From Bacteroidota bacterium (GTDB lineage: Bacteria > Bacteroidota > Bacteroidia > Bacteroidales > FEN-979): a DNA stretch of 64,000 bases. The stretch is taken from contig JAPLDL010000019.1 of NCBI GenBank assembly GCA_026391735.1, positions 62,001 to 126,000 on the forward strand, given 5' to 3'. The position numbers and the translations under genes were made by a program. The notes below the pieces were generated by a model. It searched no databases, was not told the origin of the DNA, and saw only the letters and a list, made by a program, of their open reading frames with translations. This document shows positions 9,684 through 18,236 of the stretch, piece after piece (within the stretch, counting starts at the first letter, position 1; every line of letters starts with the position of its first letter).

Positions 9684-9851
9684 TCATCGGAATTTTTTTT
9701 CTGATTTTTTTTTTCTTCACGCAACTGTTCCTGATTTAGTCCTGTCATTCCTATGACAACAGGCGACCTGGCCTAAGCCTGTGTAAAAAAAATCTTTAAA
9801 AACATATCACTTTTTCATTTTCCCCGGATTAAGAGGGGTAGCTCATAAGTT
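9684..9851. other. Intergenic leader before the ECF/CHAT module
   Basis: This 168-bp gap starts with two long T-runs just after the S9 peptidase gene, possibly an imperfect terminator. It then holds a short inverted repeat (GTCAT/ATGAC, 9744-9755) and CAGGC/GCCTG around 9759-9780. I see no TAnnTTTG box, which would fit a promoter read by an alternative sigma factor, but this is only suggestive. Confidence 0.35.
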
Positions 9852-10433
9852 ATGATACTACTGTATACAAACGAAAAGCTGGTTAGGGGCTTTATGGAAG
9901 GCAGGGAACCCTGCGTTAAATATATCTACCGGGAATATTTCCCAATGGTAAGATCAATTGTAAGTGCCAGGAACGGGAACCTCGAAGATGCTGAGGATAT
10001 TTTCCATGACGGCTTGATCATTGTACATAATCGGCTGAAAAACAATAAGTTTACACTGAACAGTACTTTGAAGACTTACCTGTACTCGGTTTGCAAGAAC
10101 CTTTGGAAAAGACGGCTTGAAAGGAAATACAGGCTGCTGTATGCCGCAGATACATACATCAGTGAAACAGACATCTGTGACACCGAAGAAAGCCAGGAAG
10201 AAGAAAGTTCAGAAAAGTTTCGATTGTATAAAAAGAACTTCGCCCAGATGCCGGAATTCTGCAGGGAACTTCTAACCCATTATATTTTAAAAACACCACT
10301 GGAAGAGATTGCTAGAATAATGAACTATAAGGACGCTGAATATGTCAAGGCGCGTAAATATTATTGTAAAAACCTGCTCCGGAAAAAAATTCTCAATGAC
10401 CCGGAGTGCAAGCAATTTATGAACTATGAATGA
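9852..10433 (+). CDS. ECF-type RNA polymerase sigma factor of the CHAT module
   Basis: This 193-residue protein has sigma region 2 at about residues 20-95 (YIYREYFPMVRSIV, NLEDAEDIFHDGLIIVHNRL, TYLYSVCKNLWKRRL). An acidic linker follows (EESQEEESSEK), then a weak region 4 (about residues 130-180) ending in a basic helix. The region 2 block is the part that binds core polymerase and the -10 element. Its stop overlaps the start of the next gene by 8 bp, and a CHAT-domain gene follows 5 bp beyond that, so the three are one translationally coupled unit. It differs strongly from the sigma factor at 976, which argues for a separate regulon. Confidence 0.87.
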   Translation: MILLYTNEKLVRGFMEGREPCVKYIYREYFPMVRSIVSARNGNLEDAEDIFHDGLIIVHNRLKNNKFTLNSTLKTYLYSVCKNLWKRRLERKYRLLYAADTYISETDICDTEESQEEESSEKFRLYKKNFAQMPEFCRELLTHYILKTPLEEIARIMNYKDAEYVKARKYYCKNLLRKKILNDPECKQFMNYE

Positions 10434-11202
10434 TTTTTTATCTTACAGCCACTGGATAGGAAAATTTACCGATAAGGAACTGACTGCCGAGGAGGAAAAC
10501 AGTCTTATTTTTCAGGCTTCGTATAACCCGTTGCTCCGGAACGAACTCAGGCTTGATAATGATCTGAACGAGTTGTTTTCCGATCCTGAAGTGTTCCTGT
10601 TATCGGAAACTATCCGGAAAACCATAATACATGAAAGAAACAAAGTTAGGACACCGGTATACCTGAAGATCGCAGCTTCAGTAATTATTCTGATAACCCT
10701 GGCCGGTCTTGCAGGGTTCGTCATTAATTATTCAAATCACGGGTACAGGCATGCCTTACTTGCTCACGAGGCAATTCTTAAATCGAAGGACTTTTTCGGT
10801 TTAATCCCGGGCAGCGATAATCGTGTAGGGGCTTTAACACCAGTGCAACGAAGGGCTATTATTCAATACGGTCAAAAACCTGACTCCTATACACCAAGGC
10901 CGGAATTCGAATTTCTGGTTGGAACTGTGACAAGGGATGTTTCAGTATTCGTAATCTCGCCAATGCCACGCGTTAAAAGCAGGGTCGACAGTACCATTTA
11001 TTTCAGCTGGAGATGGCTGGCCGGACCCATGCCATTGAACCTTGAAATTACTGATAATCTAGGACATGTCGTTTTGAATTATATGCAGCTCACAGACCTT
11101 GGTTACGCGCTTAATACCAAACACTGGGCCAGGGGTTTGTATTATTATAAAATTACTACCGGAGATGAAATTATTACTATTGGAAGTATTTCAATATATT
11201 AA
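10426..11202 (+). CDS. Single-pass membrane protein, candidate anti-sigma factor
   Basis: I do not recognise a family. The 258-residue protein has a cytoplasmic N-terminal part of about 75 residues with acidic and polar helices, one membrane span at about residues 80-101 (KIAASVIILITLAGLAGFVI), and a periplasmic part of about 155 residues that looks beta-rich. That topology is the usual one of anti-sigma factors, and its gene overlaps the sigma-factor gene by 8 bp. The zinc-binding HxxxCxxC motif of ZAS anti-sigmas is absent. The C-terminal part (IYFSWRWLAGPMPLNLEI and later) may be an immunoglobulin-like or sensor domain. The anti-sigma role is inferred from topology and position only. Confidence 0.7.
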   Translation: MNDFLSYSHWIGKFTDKELTAEEENSLIFQASYNPLLRNELRLDNDLNELFSDPEVFLLSETIRKTIIHERNKVRTPVYLKIAASVIILITLAGLAGFVINYSNHGYRHALLAHEAILKSKDFFGLIPGSDNRVGALTPVQRRAIIQYGQKPDSYTPRPEFEFLVGTVTRDVSVFVISPMPRVKSRVDSTIYFSWRWLAGPMPLNLEITDNLGHVVLNYMQLTDLGYALNTKHWARGLYYYKITTGDEIITIGSISIY

Positions 11203-11207
11203 ATCCT

Positions 11208-12569
11208 ATGGACCCCAGAATCGCTGTTTATATAATGTTTTTTCTCCTGGTGATACCCCGGTTTTTCACAATTGCCATGGCCCAGGTTCAGGAAATAGAA
11301 GGTTTATTGTCGGAGATAGGTTCACCCCATAGAAATATCAACCTGGGCTTTTCACCTTTACACCTCGCTGGTAGTGATTTGGCAATAAATGAGAAGTGCC
11401 GGAAACCCGATATACCCGATTCCTCATTCAAAGACCCTTTCTTTACATCAAACGGCATCCCTGTTTATAACCCTTCCATGCTCATTATGATCCAGGGCCT
11501 GCTTTCAAGGCAGGAAGTAATCCTGGAGTATTTCCCTTCTGACACGATGATTTTTACAATTGCAATAACCAGAGAGTTCACAAGTATCTTCACATTGAAA
11601 ATAAACTCTGCGTTCTGGAAGGACATAACAGTATTTAAAAGAAAAATACGGCTGGCCGATACCAGAAACTGTAAAAATCAATCAGAAGCGCTCAGTGAGA
11701 TATTGCTTGGAACGGTTTCATCTTCGCTGAAGGGCAAGACAAAAGCAATCATCATCCCTCATACGGCCCTGTATGGATTCCCTTTCGAGGCACTTGTTTA
11801 CCCTGTATCCCGGATGGGACAAACCGTAAACAATTCAAAATATCTCATCGAGGGGAAAGAAATAGTGTATAATAATTCTATTGCCCAATGGCTGAGTTCA
11901 AGGATCCGTGGTAAAATATGTAATATGAGTACGGCTGAAAACAATCTTGTTTTTGCAGGTTTTTCTTCCGATTTTGAATTTCATGAATGTATTCAGGAGC
12001 TCCGGGAAACTGATCATGAGATCAGCACCATAGGACGTATGTTCAGTGAAAAGGGTAAGACTCCTGTTGTTTTATTTAACGAGAATTCAAATGAATACAA
12101 TTTCAAAGCCATTGCCGGTTTCTGCCAGATCATCCATATTGCCACTCATACCATAATCAATGAGGACTTCCCGGAAATGAACGGTCTGTTGTTCCATGAA
12201 TACGGATCAGATCAGATCACCGATCAGGATGATGGATTGCTTGCAATACATGAAATATGCGAATTGCAGATTCCGGCCGACCTGATTGTGTTGAATGCGT
12301 GCGCATCGGCAAATATCAGAAGTCCCATAGGCCTTGACTGGTATTCCTGTGCAGATTGTTTTATGAAAGCGGGGGCGAGAAATGTTTTATGCACTCTTTG
12401 GAATGTGTCAGATCGTCTGGCTGACCGCTTTATGGTGGATTTTTACCGTTACTATCTTGCAGGAATGTCATACAGTAAGGCATTGCAGCAGGTAAAAATA
12501 GAAATGATCTCCGAGCCTTCCACTTCATTGCCTGTGAACTGGGCAGCCTATGTTTTAATGGGGCAGTGA
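11208..12569 (+). CDS. Exported CHAT-domain (caspase-like peptidase) protein
   Basis: CHAT domains belong to the caspase-like clan of cysteine peptidases. The predicted dyad is present: His314 in HIATHT and Cys365 in VLNACAS. Other family blocks are IIIPHTALYGFPFEALV (about residues 181-197), TLWNVSD and the terminal WAAYVLMGQ. An N-terminal hydrophobic segment ending AMAQ (about residues 6-25) looks like a cleavable signal peptide, so the protein is probably periplasmic or surface-exposed. The region of about residues 30-150 resembles the leader often seen before CHAT domains, but the usual TPR repeats are missing. It follows the candidate anti-sigma by 5 bp. A plausible but unproven role is cleavage of a signalling partner. 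Confidence 0.88.
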   Translation: MDPRIAVYIMFFLLVIPRFFTIAMAQVQEIEGLLSEIGSPHRNINLGFSPLHLAGSDLAINEKCRKPDIPDSSFKDPFFTSNGIPVYNPSMLIMIQGLLSRQEVILEYFPSDTMIFTIAITREFTSIFTLKINSAFWKDITVFKRKIRLADTRNCKNQSEALSEILLGTVSSSLKGKTKAIIIPHTALYGFPFEALVYPVSRMGQTVNNSKYLIEGKEIVYNNSIAQWLSSRIRGKICNMSTAENNLVFAGFSSDFEFHECIQELRETDHEISTIGRMFSEKGKTPVVLFNENSNEYNFKAIAGFCQIIHIATHTIINEDFPEMNGLLFHEYGSDQITDQDDGLLAIHEICELQIPADLIVLNACASANIRSPIGLDWYSCADCFMKAGARNVLCTLWNVSDRLADRFMVDFYRYYLAGMSYSKALQQVKIEMISEPSTSLPVNWAAYVLMGQ

Positions 12570-12575
12570 AAAGGT

Positions 12576-12953
12576 TTAATGGCAGGCAATGGTTTCTATC
12601 TCAATGAGAGATCCCATCGGGAGTCCGGCAACCGCATATGCAGCACGTGCCGGTGGGTTTTCAGGGAAGAAGGATCCGTAAATTGAATTAACAATGGCGT
12701 AATTAGCCATATTGCTCAGAAGGCAGGTTGTTTTAACCACATCTTTGTATTCGAATCCTGCTGCCTCAAGGATAGCCCCGATGTTCTTCATAACCTGCCG
12801 GGTCTGATCTTCTATACCTTCTCCAACCAGTTTGCCTGTATTGGGATCAATAGCAATCTGCCCTGAAATAAATAACATTCCATTTGCTTCTACAGCCTGG
12901 CTGTATGTTGCAATAGCTTTAGGTGCATCAGGGGTTGAGATGATTCGTTTCAT
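12576..12953 (-). CDS. ridA: RidA family reactive intermediate/imine deaminase
   Basis: The 125-residue protein is the size of RidA/YjgF/UK114 proteins, which hydrolyse reactive enamine and imine intermediates released by PLP enzymes. Family features include PKAIATYSQAVEANGMLFIS near the N-terminus, GQIAIDPNTGKLV, and the C-terminal PARAAYAVAGLPMGSLIEIE block that holds the conserved active-site arginine. It converges on the CHAT gene with only 6 bp between the two stops. It precedes the lptD-like gene on the same strand orientation but no shared promoter is evident. Confidence 0.93.
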   Translation of the reverse strand: MKRIISTPDAPKAIATYSQAVEANGMLFISGQIAIDPNTGKLVGEGIEDQTRQVMKNIGAILEAAGFEYKDVVKTTCLLSNMANYAIVNSIYGSFFPENPPARAAYAVAGLPMGSLIEIETIACH

Positions 12954-13007
12954 AAGGTTTTTTTAAGTTACTTGTCATTTTGTTTTCGCAGCTTCGCTTC
13001 TCGCTAC

Positions 13008-15800
13008 TTAGTTCGTATAATCCCTGTAATCTTTCTTTTTATTAAGTTTCATATCCTGTAACATGGAAGCTTTGATGTTGATCGAAAAGTTCCAGTTTTG
13101 CTGCCCCCCCTTCGGAACCCACCCAAACCTCATTTCCCAGCAATGAAGATCCCTATAAACATCGATTGAAGTGTAGGATAACTGACCATGGGTGAAATCC
13201 CAGCCTGTTGTTAACGAGATCTTCCATTTGGGGGTTATATTGAGCTGACCGCTTAATCCAAGTGTTTGGGTGACCTGGTCAGTATTATGCTTGACTGTTG
13301 AATTATACTGATTGATATAACTAAAGTTGTAAGAAACACTGAATTGCCAGGGAATGTCGAAATCCACATAATAGTCATAGTCAGGCATAGTTTCCATTTT
13401 TTCCTGGGTGCTCATAGTCGCAGGGGTCACCCCGGTGGCAGGTGCTCCTGCCGCTGCGGGTTTCTTTTTCTTTAGTTTATCTGAAGAAAGACTGTAATTA
13501 AATCCAACGGTAACGCTTGAATTATCAAATTTTAGCAGTTTGTTATAAGCTTTCAGGGTCGTTTCATTTATTCGCCTGTTCAGTGAATCATGAGCATACA
13601 TGTCCCACTGTGCATTATACTGGACTGTAAGCCCTTTCACAATAGTACTCCTTGCACCAAGCTGCAGCGGTGACCAGTTCAGGGAATCTTTTGCCAGGTC
13701 GTAGGAGATGCGTATTGTTAAATCATCGATCAGTGGAATTTTCTTTGTTCCAGTGACCGTGTCTTTTCTGTTCCGTACTTTCATCTCAAGGTTATTGCTA
13801 ATACCAAAACTCACAACACCCGCCTTATACTGGTTCGGGGAACCATATATACCCTGTTCGAAAATAGAGTACTTCTGAGGATTTTTCGTGTTTGTGTCAT
13901 TTTCGATATACCGGTAATATCCCAGTTTGGCCCCTGAAAAATCGGGAGAGTATGAAAACCCGATAGTCGGCGTAACCATATGTCGGATAGCTATCAGAGC
14001 TCCCTTTTTAAACTGGTACATCCCATATATTCTTGTGTTGATCGATGATGAAAAGTTTGCATCAAAGGCATTAGCAAATCCGCTGACCTGCTCTGTTTTG
14101 TAGCCAGGTTTTATCGTATCCCCAGGGGCAACAACAATCGTATCCTTCTGGTAGTACTTCCTGATGGTCTTAAAATACATCCGGTCGACCATATTGATGG
14201 AGTTCGTCCATGTAAAAAACTTCAGTACACGTATTGAGGCGCTTATCGGGATAGTGTGCCTTATGCCGTTCTGGAGGCTGTCGATCCAGTTCCCCTTGAA
14301 TAACAGAGTATCTTTGGTATTATACCTGTTTTCAATATCCAGATTATATTTCATGCTGATATTTTCATACCATTTGATGTTGCCGACCGGGTTTTTACGT
14401 CGAAGCGGATAAAACTGGTTCACTGATAAGGCAATCTGCGGCAGAGTAAGGTTAATCGTTTTCGAAAGAGTGTTCTGGTTATGGTTCAGGTTCAGGTTCA
14501 AAAAAACCTTGCCTCCGAAATTCGTGGAATAGTTAACGCTTGATGTAAATGTATTGGAAAGATAGTTCTGTGGGCTTGCACTAAGGTTATACTGGTTGTA
14601 TGTATTACTGACGATATTTACATTGGCTGTGAAAGTGGATTTTGGGCGGGCTTTCGGATCCTGGCTATGGGACCAGTGAAATTCAAAATCTTTCTTTATC
14701 TGAAAATTCGGATCATTTTCCGATCCGATCCGGTTATAGGCATAACCAAACCTGACGTTACCGTTATATTTGTAACGTTTTGAATAACGGGCGGATGGCC
14801 TGATTGCCCAGCTCCCGTGAGTGTATATATCTCCTACAACAGTAAGGTCCATGTACTGACTTATTGCAAAATAATAACCCAGGTTCTGAAAATAAAAACC
14901 ACGTGTATCCGATTCTCCGTACGTGGGCAGAATCAATCCTGAATGCCTGCCCGATTTGCTTGGGAAATAACCGAAAGGGACAAGAATGGGTGTTGACACC
15001 CCGGCTATTTCCATAAATGCGGGGCCTGTGATTACCCTCTTGCCTGGAATGACCTTGGCTTTCCCAAACCGAAAAGCATAGTGGGGATCTTCAGGGCGGT
15101 CGCAGGTAGTGTAAGCCCCGCTTTTGACATAGGTCACGTCATTTTCCATCTTTTTAACCACGGTTCCATGCAGGTATCCTTCATCCTGCTTTGTAAATAC
15201 GGTTTTTATATATCCCCGTTTTGAATTGTAATTATACCTCATCTGTTTAGACTTGAAGGATAATGCTCCCTGCGAAAATTCAGGAATACCCTGATCTTTC
15301 CCGGTTGAATCGGGCACCCCTTCGGCAAAGACCTCGTTTTTAGGGAAATCGATTTCCAGGTAAGCCGATTTAATGCCGATGTCTTCATACTTGACATCTG
15401 CATCCTTGAACATGTATACTTTTTGCTTGTCAATCTCAAATCGCAGCGAATCGGTTGCTTTGAAATCCACTTTTGATTTTAATGCTACGGTGGGTTTTTT
15501 CTTCTTTGAAAGGCTGTCGGGTTTGAGTGTATCCTGCTTTTGCATGGCAGAATCCCTTTCTGCAATTAAACCTGTTTTCAATGAATCCAGGGCCGGACTT
15601 ATTGCCTGTTGTCTCCGCAGAGTATCGCCGGAAAAAGCACTGTCGGCCGACAGTTCCCTGATATAATCCCTGATCAGCAGGGTATCAGCCGGTTTTTTTT
15701 TCAGAGTATCCTGGTCGTATGGAGAAAATGCATGCAGATTAAACCCCGCAAAAATGAAAAGGAGTAAGAAGGTAGTCTTTGTTAATAATTTGGTTAACAA
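13008..15800 (-). CDS. lptD: LptD-like outer-membrane LPS assembly protein
   Basis: This large protein has an N-terminal export signal (hydrophobic FLLLFIFAGFNLHAFS), an OstA/LptA-like jelly-roll region (about residues 130-280 with DVKYEDIGIKSAYLEIDF and VVKKMENDVTYVKSGAYTTC), and a long C-terminal beta-barrel of alternating aromatic strands. The gene would place LPS in the outer membrane. I chose the TTG at 15800, which gives 930 residues and a normal signal peptide. The next start candidate, TTG at 15902, lies upstream of a likely -7 box at 15890-15897, so it would not be on the transcript. Clustered with the amidase, MlaD and OstA-like genes, an arrangement I know from other Bacteroidota. 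Cysteines are few, unlike proteobacterial LptD. Confidence 0.85.
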   Translation of the reverse strand: MLTKLLTKTTFLLLFIFAGFNLHAFSPYDQDTLKKKPADTLLIRDYIRELSADSAFSGDTLRRQQAISPALDSLKTGLIAERDSAMQKQDTLKPDSLSKKKKPTVALKSKVDFKATDSLRFEIDKQKVYMFKDADVKYEDIGIKSAYLEIDFPKNEVFAEGVPDSTGKDQGIPEFSQGALSFKSKQMRYNYNSKRGYIKTVFTKQDEGYLHGTVVKKMENDVTYVKSGAYTTCDRPEDPHYAFRFGKAKVIPGKRVITGPAFMEIAGVSTPILVPFGYFPSKSGRHSGLILPTYGESDTRGFYFQNLGYYFAISQYMDLTVVGDIYTHGSWAIRPSARYSKRYKYNGNVRFGYAYNRIGSENDPNFQIKKDFEFHWSHSQDPKARPKSTFTANVNIVSNTYNQYNLSASPQNYLSNTFTSSVNYSTNFGGKVFLNLNLNHNQNTLSKTINLTLPQIALSVNQFYPLRRKNPVGNIKWYENISMKYNLDIENRYNTKDTLLFKGNWIDSLQNGIRHTIPISASIRVLKFFTWTNSINMVDRMYFKTIRKYYQKDTIVVAPGDTIKPGYKTEQVSGFANAFDANFSSSINTRIYGMYQFKKGALIAIRHMVTPTIGFSYSPDFSGAKLGYYRYIENDTNTKNPQKYSIFEQGIYGSPNQYKAGVVSFGISNNLEMKVRNRKDTVTGTKKIPLIDDLTIRISYDLAKDSLNWSPLQLGARSTIVKGLTVQYNAQWDMYAHDSLNRRINETTLKAYNKLLKFDNSSVTVGFNYSLSSDKLKKKKPAAAGAPATGVTPATMSTQEKMETMPDYDYYVDFDIPWQFSVSYNFSYINQYNSTVKHNTDQVTQTLGLSGQLNITPKWKISLTTGWDFTHGQLSYTSIDVYRDLHCWEMRFGWVPKGGQQNWNFSINIKASMLQDMKLNKKKDYRDYTN

Positions 15801-15889
15801 CTTCTCTTCCGGATTCTGAGGTTTATAATATATCTTTGTTTTGAAAACAGACTGGATTAATGACTTGAAAATCCTTGTTTTTCGAAGTT

Positions 15890-15897
15890 CAAAACTA
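15890..15897 (-). promoter_or_regulatory. -7 box for the lptD-like gene
   Basis: TAGTTTTG on the minus strand fits TAnnTTTG. No clear TTTG lies 19-21 bases upstream. Its position argues for a translation start downstream of 15890, which favours the TTG at 15800. Confidence 0.4.
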
Positions 15898-15995
15898 ATC
15901 AAAATAGTTAGATTTATTGAACTTTTTATGAATCTTTAACAATAAAACAAAGGCTTTCAGGCGTTTACTTAATTCGTGCTGAGTTCTGCCCCAAC

Positions 15996-17222
15996 ATGAA
16001 AAAAATAAAAATCCTTTTACCTGCCTGCTTGCTTTTTACCTGTCTCTTTAGTTTAAACCTTTCTGTTCAGGTTGCGGCTCAGAAAAAAGTTGCCATCAAC
16101 AGGGTGGTTATTGACGCCGGTCATGGCGGCCAGGATCCGGGGACCATTGGCCGTCGTGCCAAGGAAAAAAATGTCGCGCTTGCTATTGCCCTGAAACTGG
16201 GGTATATGATCCAGAAGAATTTTAAGGATGTTAAAGTGATCTTTACACGCGACCGAGATGTTTTCGTAGAACTTAATCGCAGGGCCCAGTTTGCAAATGA
16301 TTTGAAAGCCGATCTGTTTATTTCCATCCACTGTAATGCAAATACCAACCATTCACTGAAGGGAGCCGAAACATATGTCATGGGGCTTCACAAGACCCAG
16401 GCAAATCTTGAAATAGCTAAAACTGAAAATGCATCCATTCTGATGGAGTCGGATTATGCCAACCATTATAACGGATTTAACCCGAATTCTGATGAATCCT
16501 ACATTACCTTTTCAATGTTCCAGGATGCCTATCTTGAACAAAGTATGGAATTCGCTGCTGAAGTCCAGAAACAGTTTGAAGAACATACAGGAATGAATGA
16601 CCGCGGTGTAAGGCAGGCCGGTTTCCTTGTGCTTTATAAAACCACTATGCCCAGCGTACTCGTCGAAACCGGGTACCTGAGCAATCCGCAGGAAGAAACA
16701 TTTATGGTTACCGATAAAGGACAGGAATATATCTCATCAGCCATTTTCAGGGCTTTCAAAACATTTAAACAAAATGTCGAACACCCTGAACAGTTGGTCA
16801 ACCAGCAATATCCTAAATCATACCTGCCTAAGCCCGAAACAGCTCAAATCAGGAAACCTGCCCCGGATTCATCTCCTCAAAAGCAATATGGCAAACCTGT
16901 AAAAAACGGGAACACACAACCTCCTGTAAAGGATCCCGTTGCAAAATCTTCATTCCCGGGTGGGGTTTCAATCAGGGTCCAAATCGCATCCATGTCGAAG
17001 GAGGTTGAAACTTCTGCTCCGGTATTTGCAGGCCTTTCAGGGGTGAGGATATACAAGCATAACGGAATGTACAAATATACCGTCGGAGATGAAACGAGCA
17101 TGGAAGCAGCTGAACAGTTGCTGGCCCAGGTTAAGGCCAAAGGATTTAAAGATGCTTTTATTGTTTTCTTCAAAAACGATATGCGGATAACAAAAGAGGA
17201 AGCTTTGCCGGCTAACCGGTAA
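15996..17222 (+). CDS. N-acetylmuramoyl-L-alanine amidase (Amidase_3) with C-terminal SPOR-like domain
   Basis: The enzyme cuts the amide bond between muramic acid and the peptide stem of peptidoglycan. It has an N-terminal signal peptide (about residues 1-29). The Amidase_3 domain covers about residues 35-250, with zinc ligands in VIDAGHGGQDPG (His43), SIHCNAN and the catalytic Glu in VLVETGYLSN. A proline- and glutamine-rich linker follows, then a C-terminal segment beginning VSIRVQIASMSKEV that looks like a SPOR peptidoglycan-binding domain. It is read divergently from the lptD-like gene and is followed 41 bp later by mlaD. A TATCTTTG box at 15831-15838 could be its promoter, with a long leader of about 150 bases. 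Confidence 0.93.
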   Translation: MKKIKILLPACLLFTCLFSLNLSVQVAAQKKVAINRVVIDAGHGGQDPGTIGRRAKEKNVALAIALKLGYMIQKNFKDVKVIFTRDRDVFVELNRRAQFANDLKADLFISIHCNANTNHSLKGAETYVMGLHKTQANLEIAKTENASILMESDYANHYNGFNPNSDESYITFSMFQDAYLEQSMEFAAEVQKQFEEHTGMNDRGVRQAGFLVLYKTTMPSVLVETGYLSNPQEETFMVTDKGQEYISSAIFRAFKTFKQNVEHPEQLVNQQYPKSYLPKPETAQIRKPAPDSSPQKQYGKPVKNGNTQPPVKDPVAKSSFPGGVSIRVQIASMSKEVETSAPVFAGLSGVRIYKHNGMYKYTVGDETSMEAAEQLLAQVKAKGFKDAFIVFFKNDMRITKEEALPANR

Positions 17223-17246
17223 AATAATTTCTTCGTATTTTAGTTT

Positions 17247-17254
17247 TATCTTTG
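17247..17254 (+). promoter_or_regulatory. -7 box for mlaD
   Basis: TATCTTTG matches TAnnTTTG and lies 10 bases before the ATG at 17264, so the leader would be only a few bases. No clear -33 element is seen. Confidence 0.45.
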
Positions 17255-17263
17255 TAAGAAATT

Positions 17264-18217
17264 ATGACTATAAAATATCAACGGGAGATCAAGATCGGTG
17301 CAGTCTTTATCATTGCGACACTGGTATTGATATGGGGGCTGATGTACCTTAAAGGACTGGAGTTGCTGACTTCCAGCAGGACATTCTATGCCGTCTATGA
17401 AAATGTTGATGGTCTTGTGGTTTCCAATCCGGTTACATTAAACGGACTTCAGATTGGCCAGGTCAATGTCCTTCAATTTGATCCCCGAAATAACGGCAAG
17501 ATAATTTGCGAATTATATATTAAAGGGGATTTCCCTTTCCCAAAAAATTCTATTGCAAGGATCCGGAGTTCGAGCCTGCTTGGCTCAAAGGAAGTAGCGA
17601 TAATTCTTGGGAATGCAAATTCTCCTGCAAAAAGCGGCGATACTCTGCAGACCGAAATCGAAGCATCCCTGGGTTCAGAAGTGAATAAACAGCTGCTGCC
17701 GCTTAAGCGAAAAGCCGAAAATCTTATCAGTTCAATAGATTCGGTTGTAACGATTGTACAATTGGTGCTGAACAGGAATACCAGGGAAAACCTGGTTCAG
17801 GCTATTGATCATGTCAAGGACGCATTGTCTAATATCGCACATGCAACTTTTGACCTGGATACGCTGATAACGTCCCAGAGAAAGAACCTTGCAGGGATAA
17901 TCATTAATGTTGAGTCTATAAGTAAAAACCTGAAACAAAACAACGAAAAGATCACCAATATCATCAATAATCTTTCGAATGTAAGCGATTCCCTTGCAAA
18001 GGCTCGTATCCCCTCGACCATTATGCAGGTAAACCTTGCAGTTAAAAGCCTCAATACCACTCTTGAAAAAATAAATAATGGGGATGGTTCATTGGGAATG
18101 CTGGTCAACGACCAGAAGCTTTATATTGACCTTGAAAATGCTGCAAGAAACCTGAACCTGCTCATCGAGGACCTGAAAGCCAATCCCAAGAAATACCTGA
18201 AGATTTCGGTATTCTGA
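17264..18217 (+). CDS. mlaD: MlaD family (MCE domain) lipid-transport protein
   Basis: This is an inner-membrane-anchored periplasmic protein that forms lipid-conducting rings with an ABC transporter in Mla systems. A membrane span occupies about residues 11-30. The MCE domain spans about residues 38-116, with VYENVDGLVVSNPVTLNGLQ and the GSKEVAIILG strand. The rest is a long helical segment with a heptad-like pattern, finishing in a short region near KYLKISVF. The ABC partners mlaE and mlaF are not in this window. It sits among envelope genes (amidase, OstA-like, lptD-like). A short repeat (18219-18235) separates its stop from the convergent OstA-like gene. Confidence 0.9.
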   Translation: MTIKYQREIKIGAVFIIATLVLIWGLMYLKGLELLTSSRTFYAVYENVDGLVVSNPVTLNGLQIGQVNVLQFDPRNNGKIICELYIKGDFPFPKNSIARIRSSSLLGSKEVAIILGNANSPAKSGDTLQTEIEASLGSEVNKQLLPLKRKAENLISSIDSVVTIVQLVLNRNTRENLVQAIDHVKDALSNIAHATFDLDTLITSQRKNLAGIIINVESISKNLKQNNEKITNIINNLSNVSDSLAKARIPSTIMQVNLAVKSLNTTLEKINNGDGSLGMLVNDQKLYIDLENAARNLNLLIEDLKANPKKYLKISVF

Positions 18218-18236
18218 TATCAGATGTCAGATGTCA
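18215..18236. repeat. Short tandem repeat between mlaD and OstA-like gene
   Basis: TGATATCAGATGTCAGATGTCA contains the unit AGATGTC repeated, beginning at the palindrome TGATATCA in the mlaD stop codon. It is one of several small repeats in gaps of this window. Confidence 0.6.

Noticed and set aside
9684-9851. Possible terminator or tRNA in the gap before the second ECF gene
   Set aside because: The inverted repeats are short, no T-run follows them, and no tRNA fold fits.
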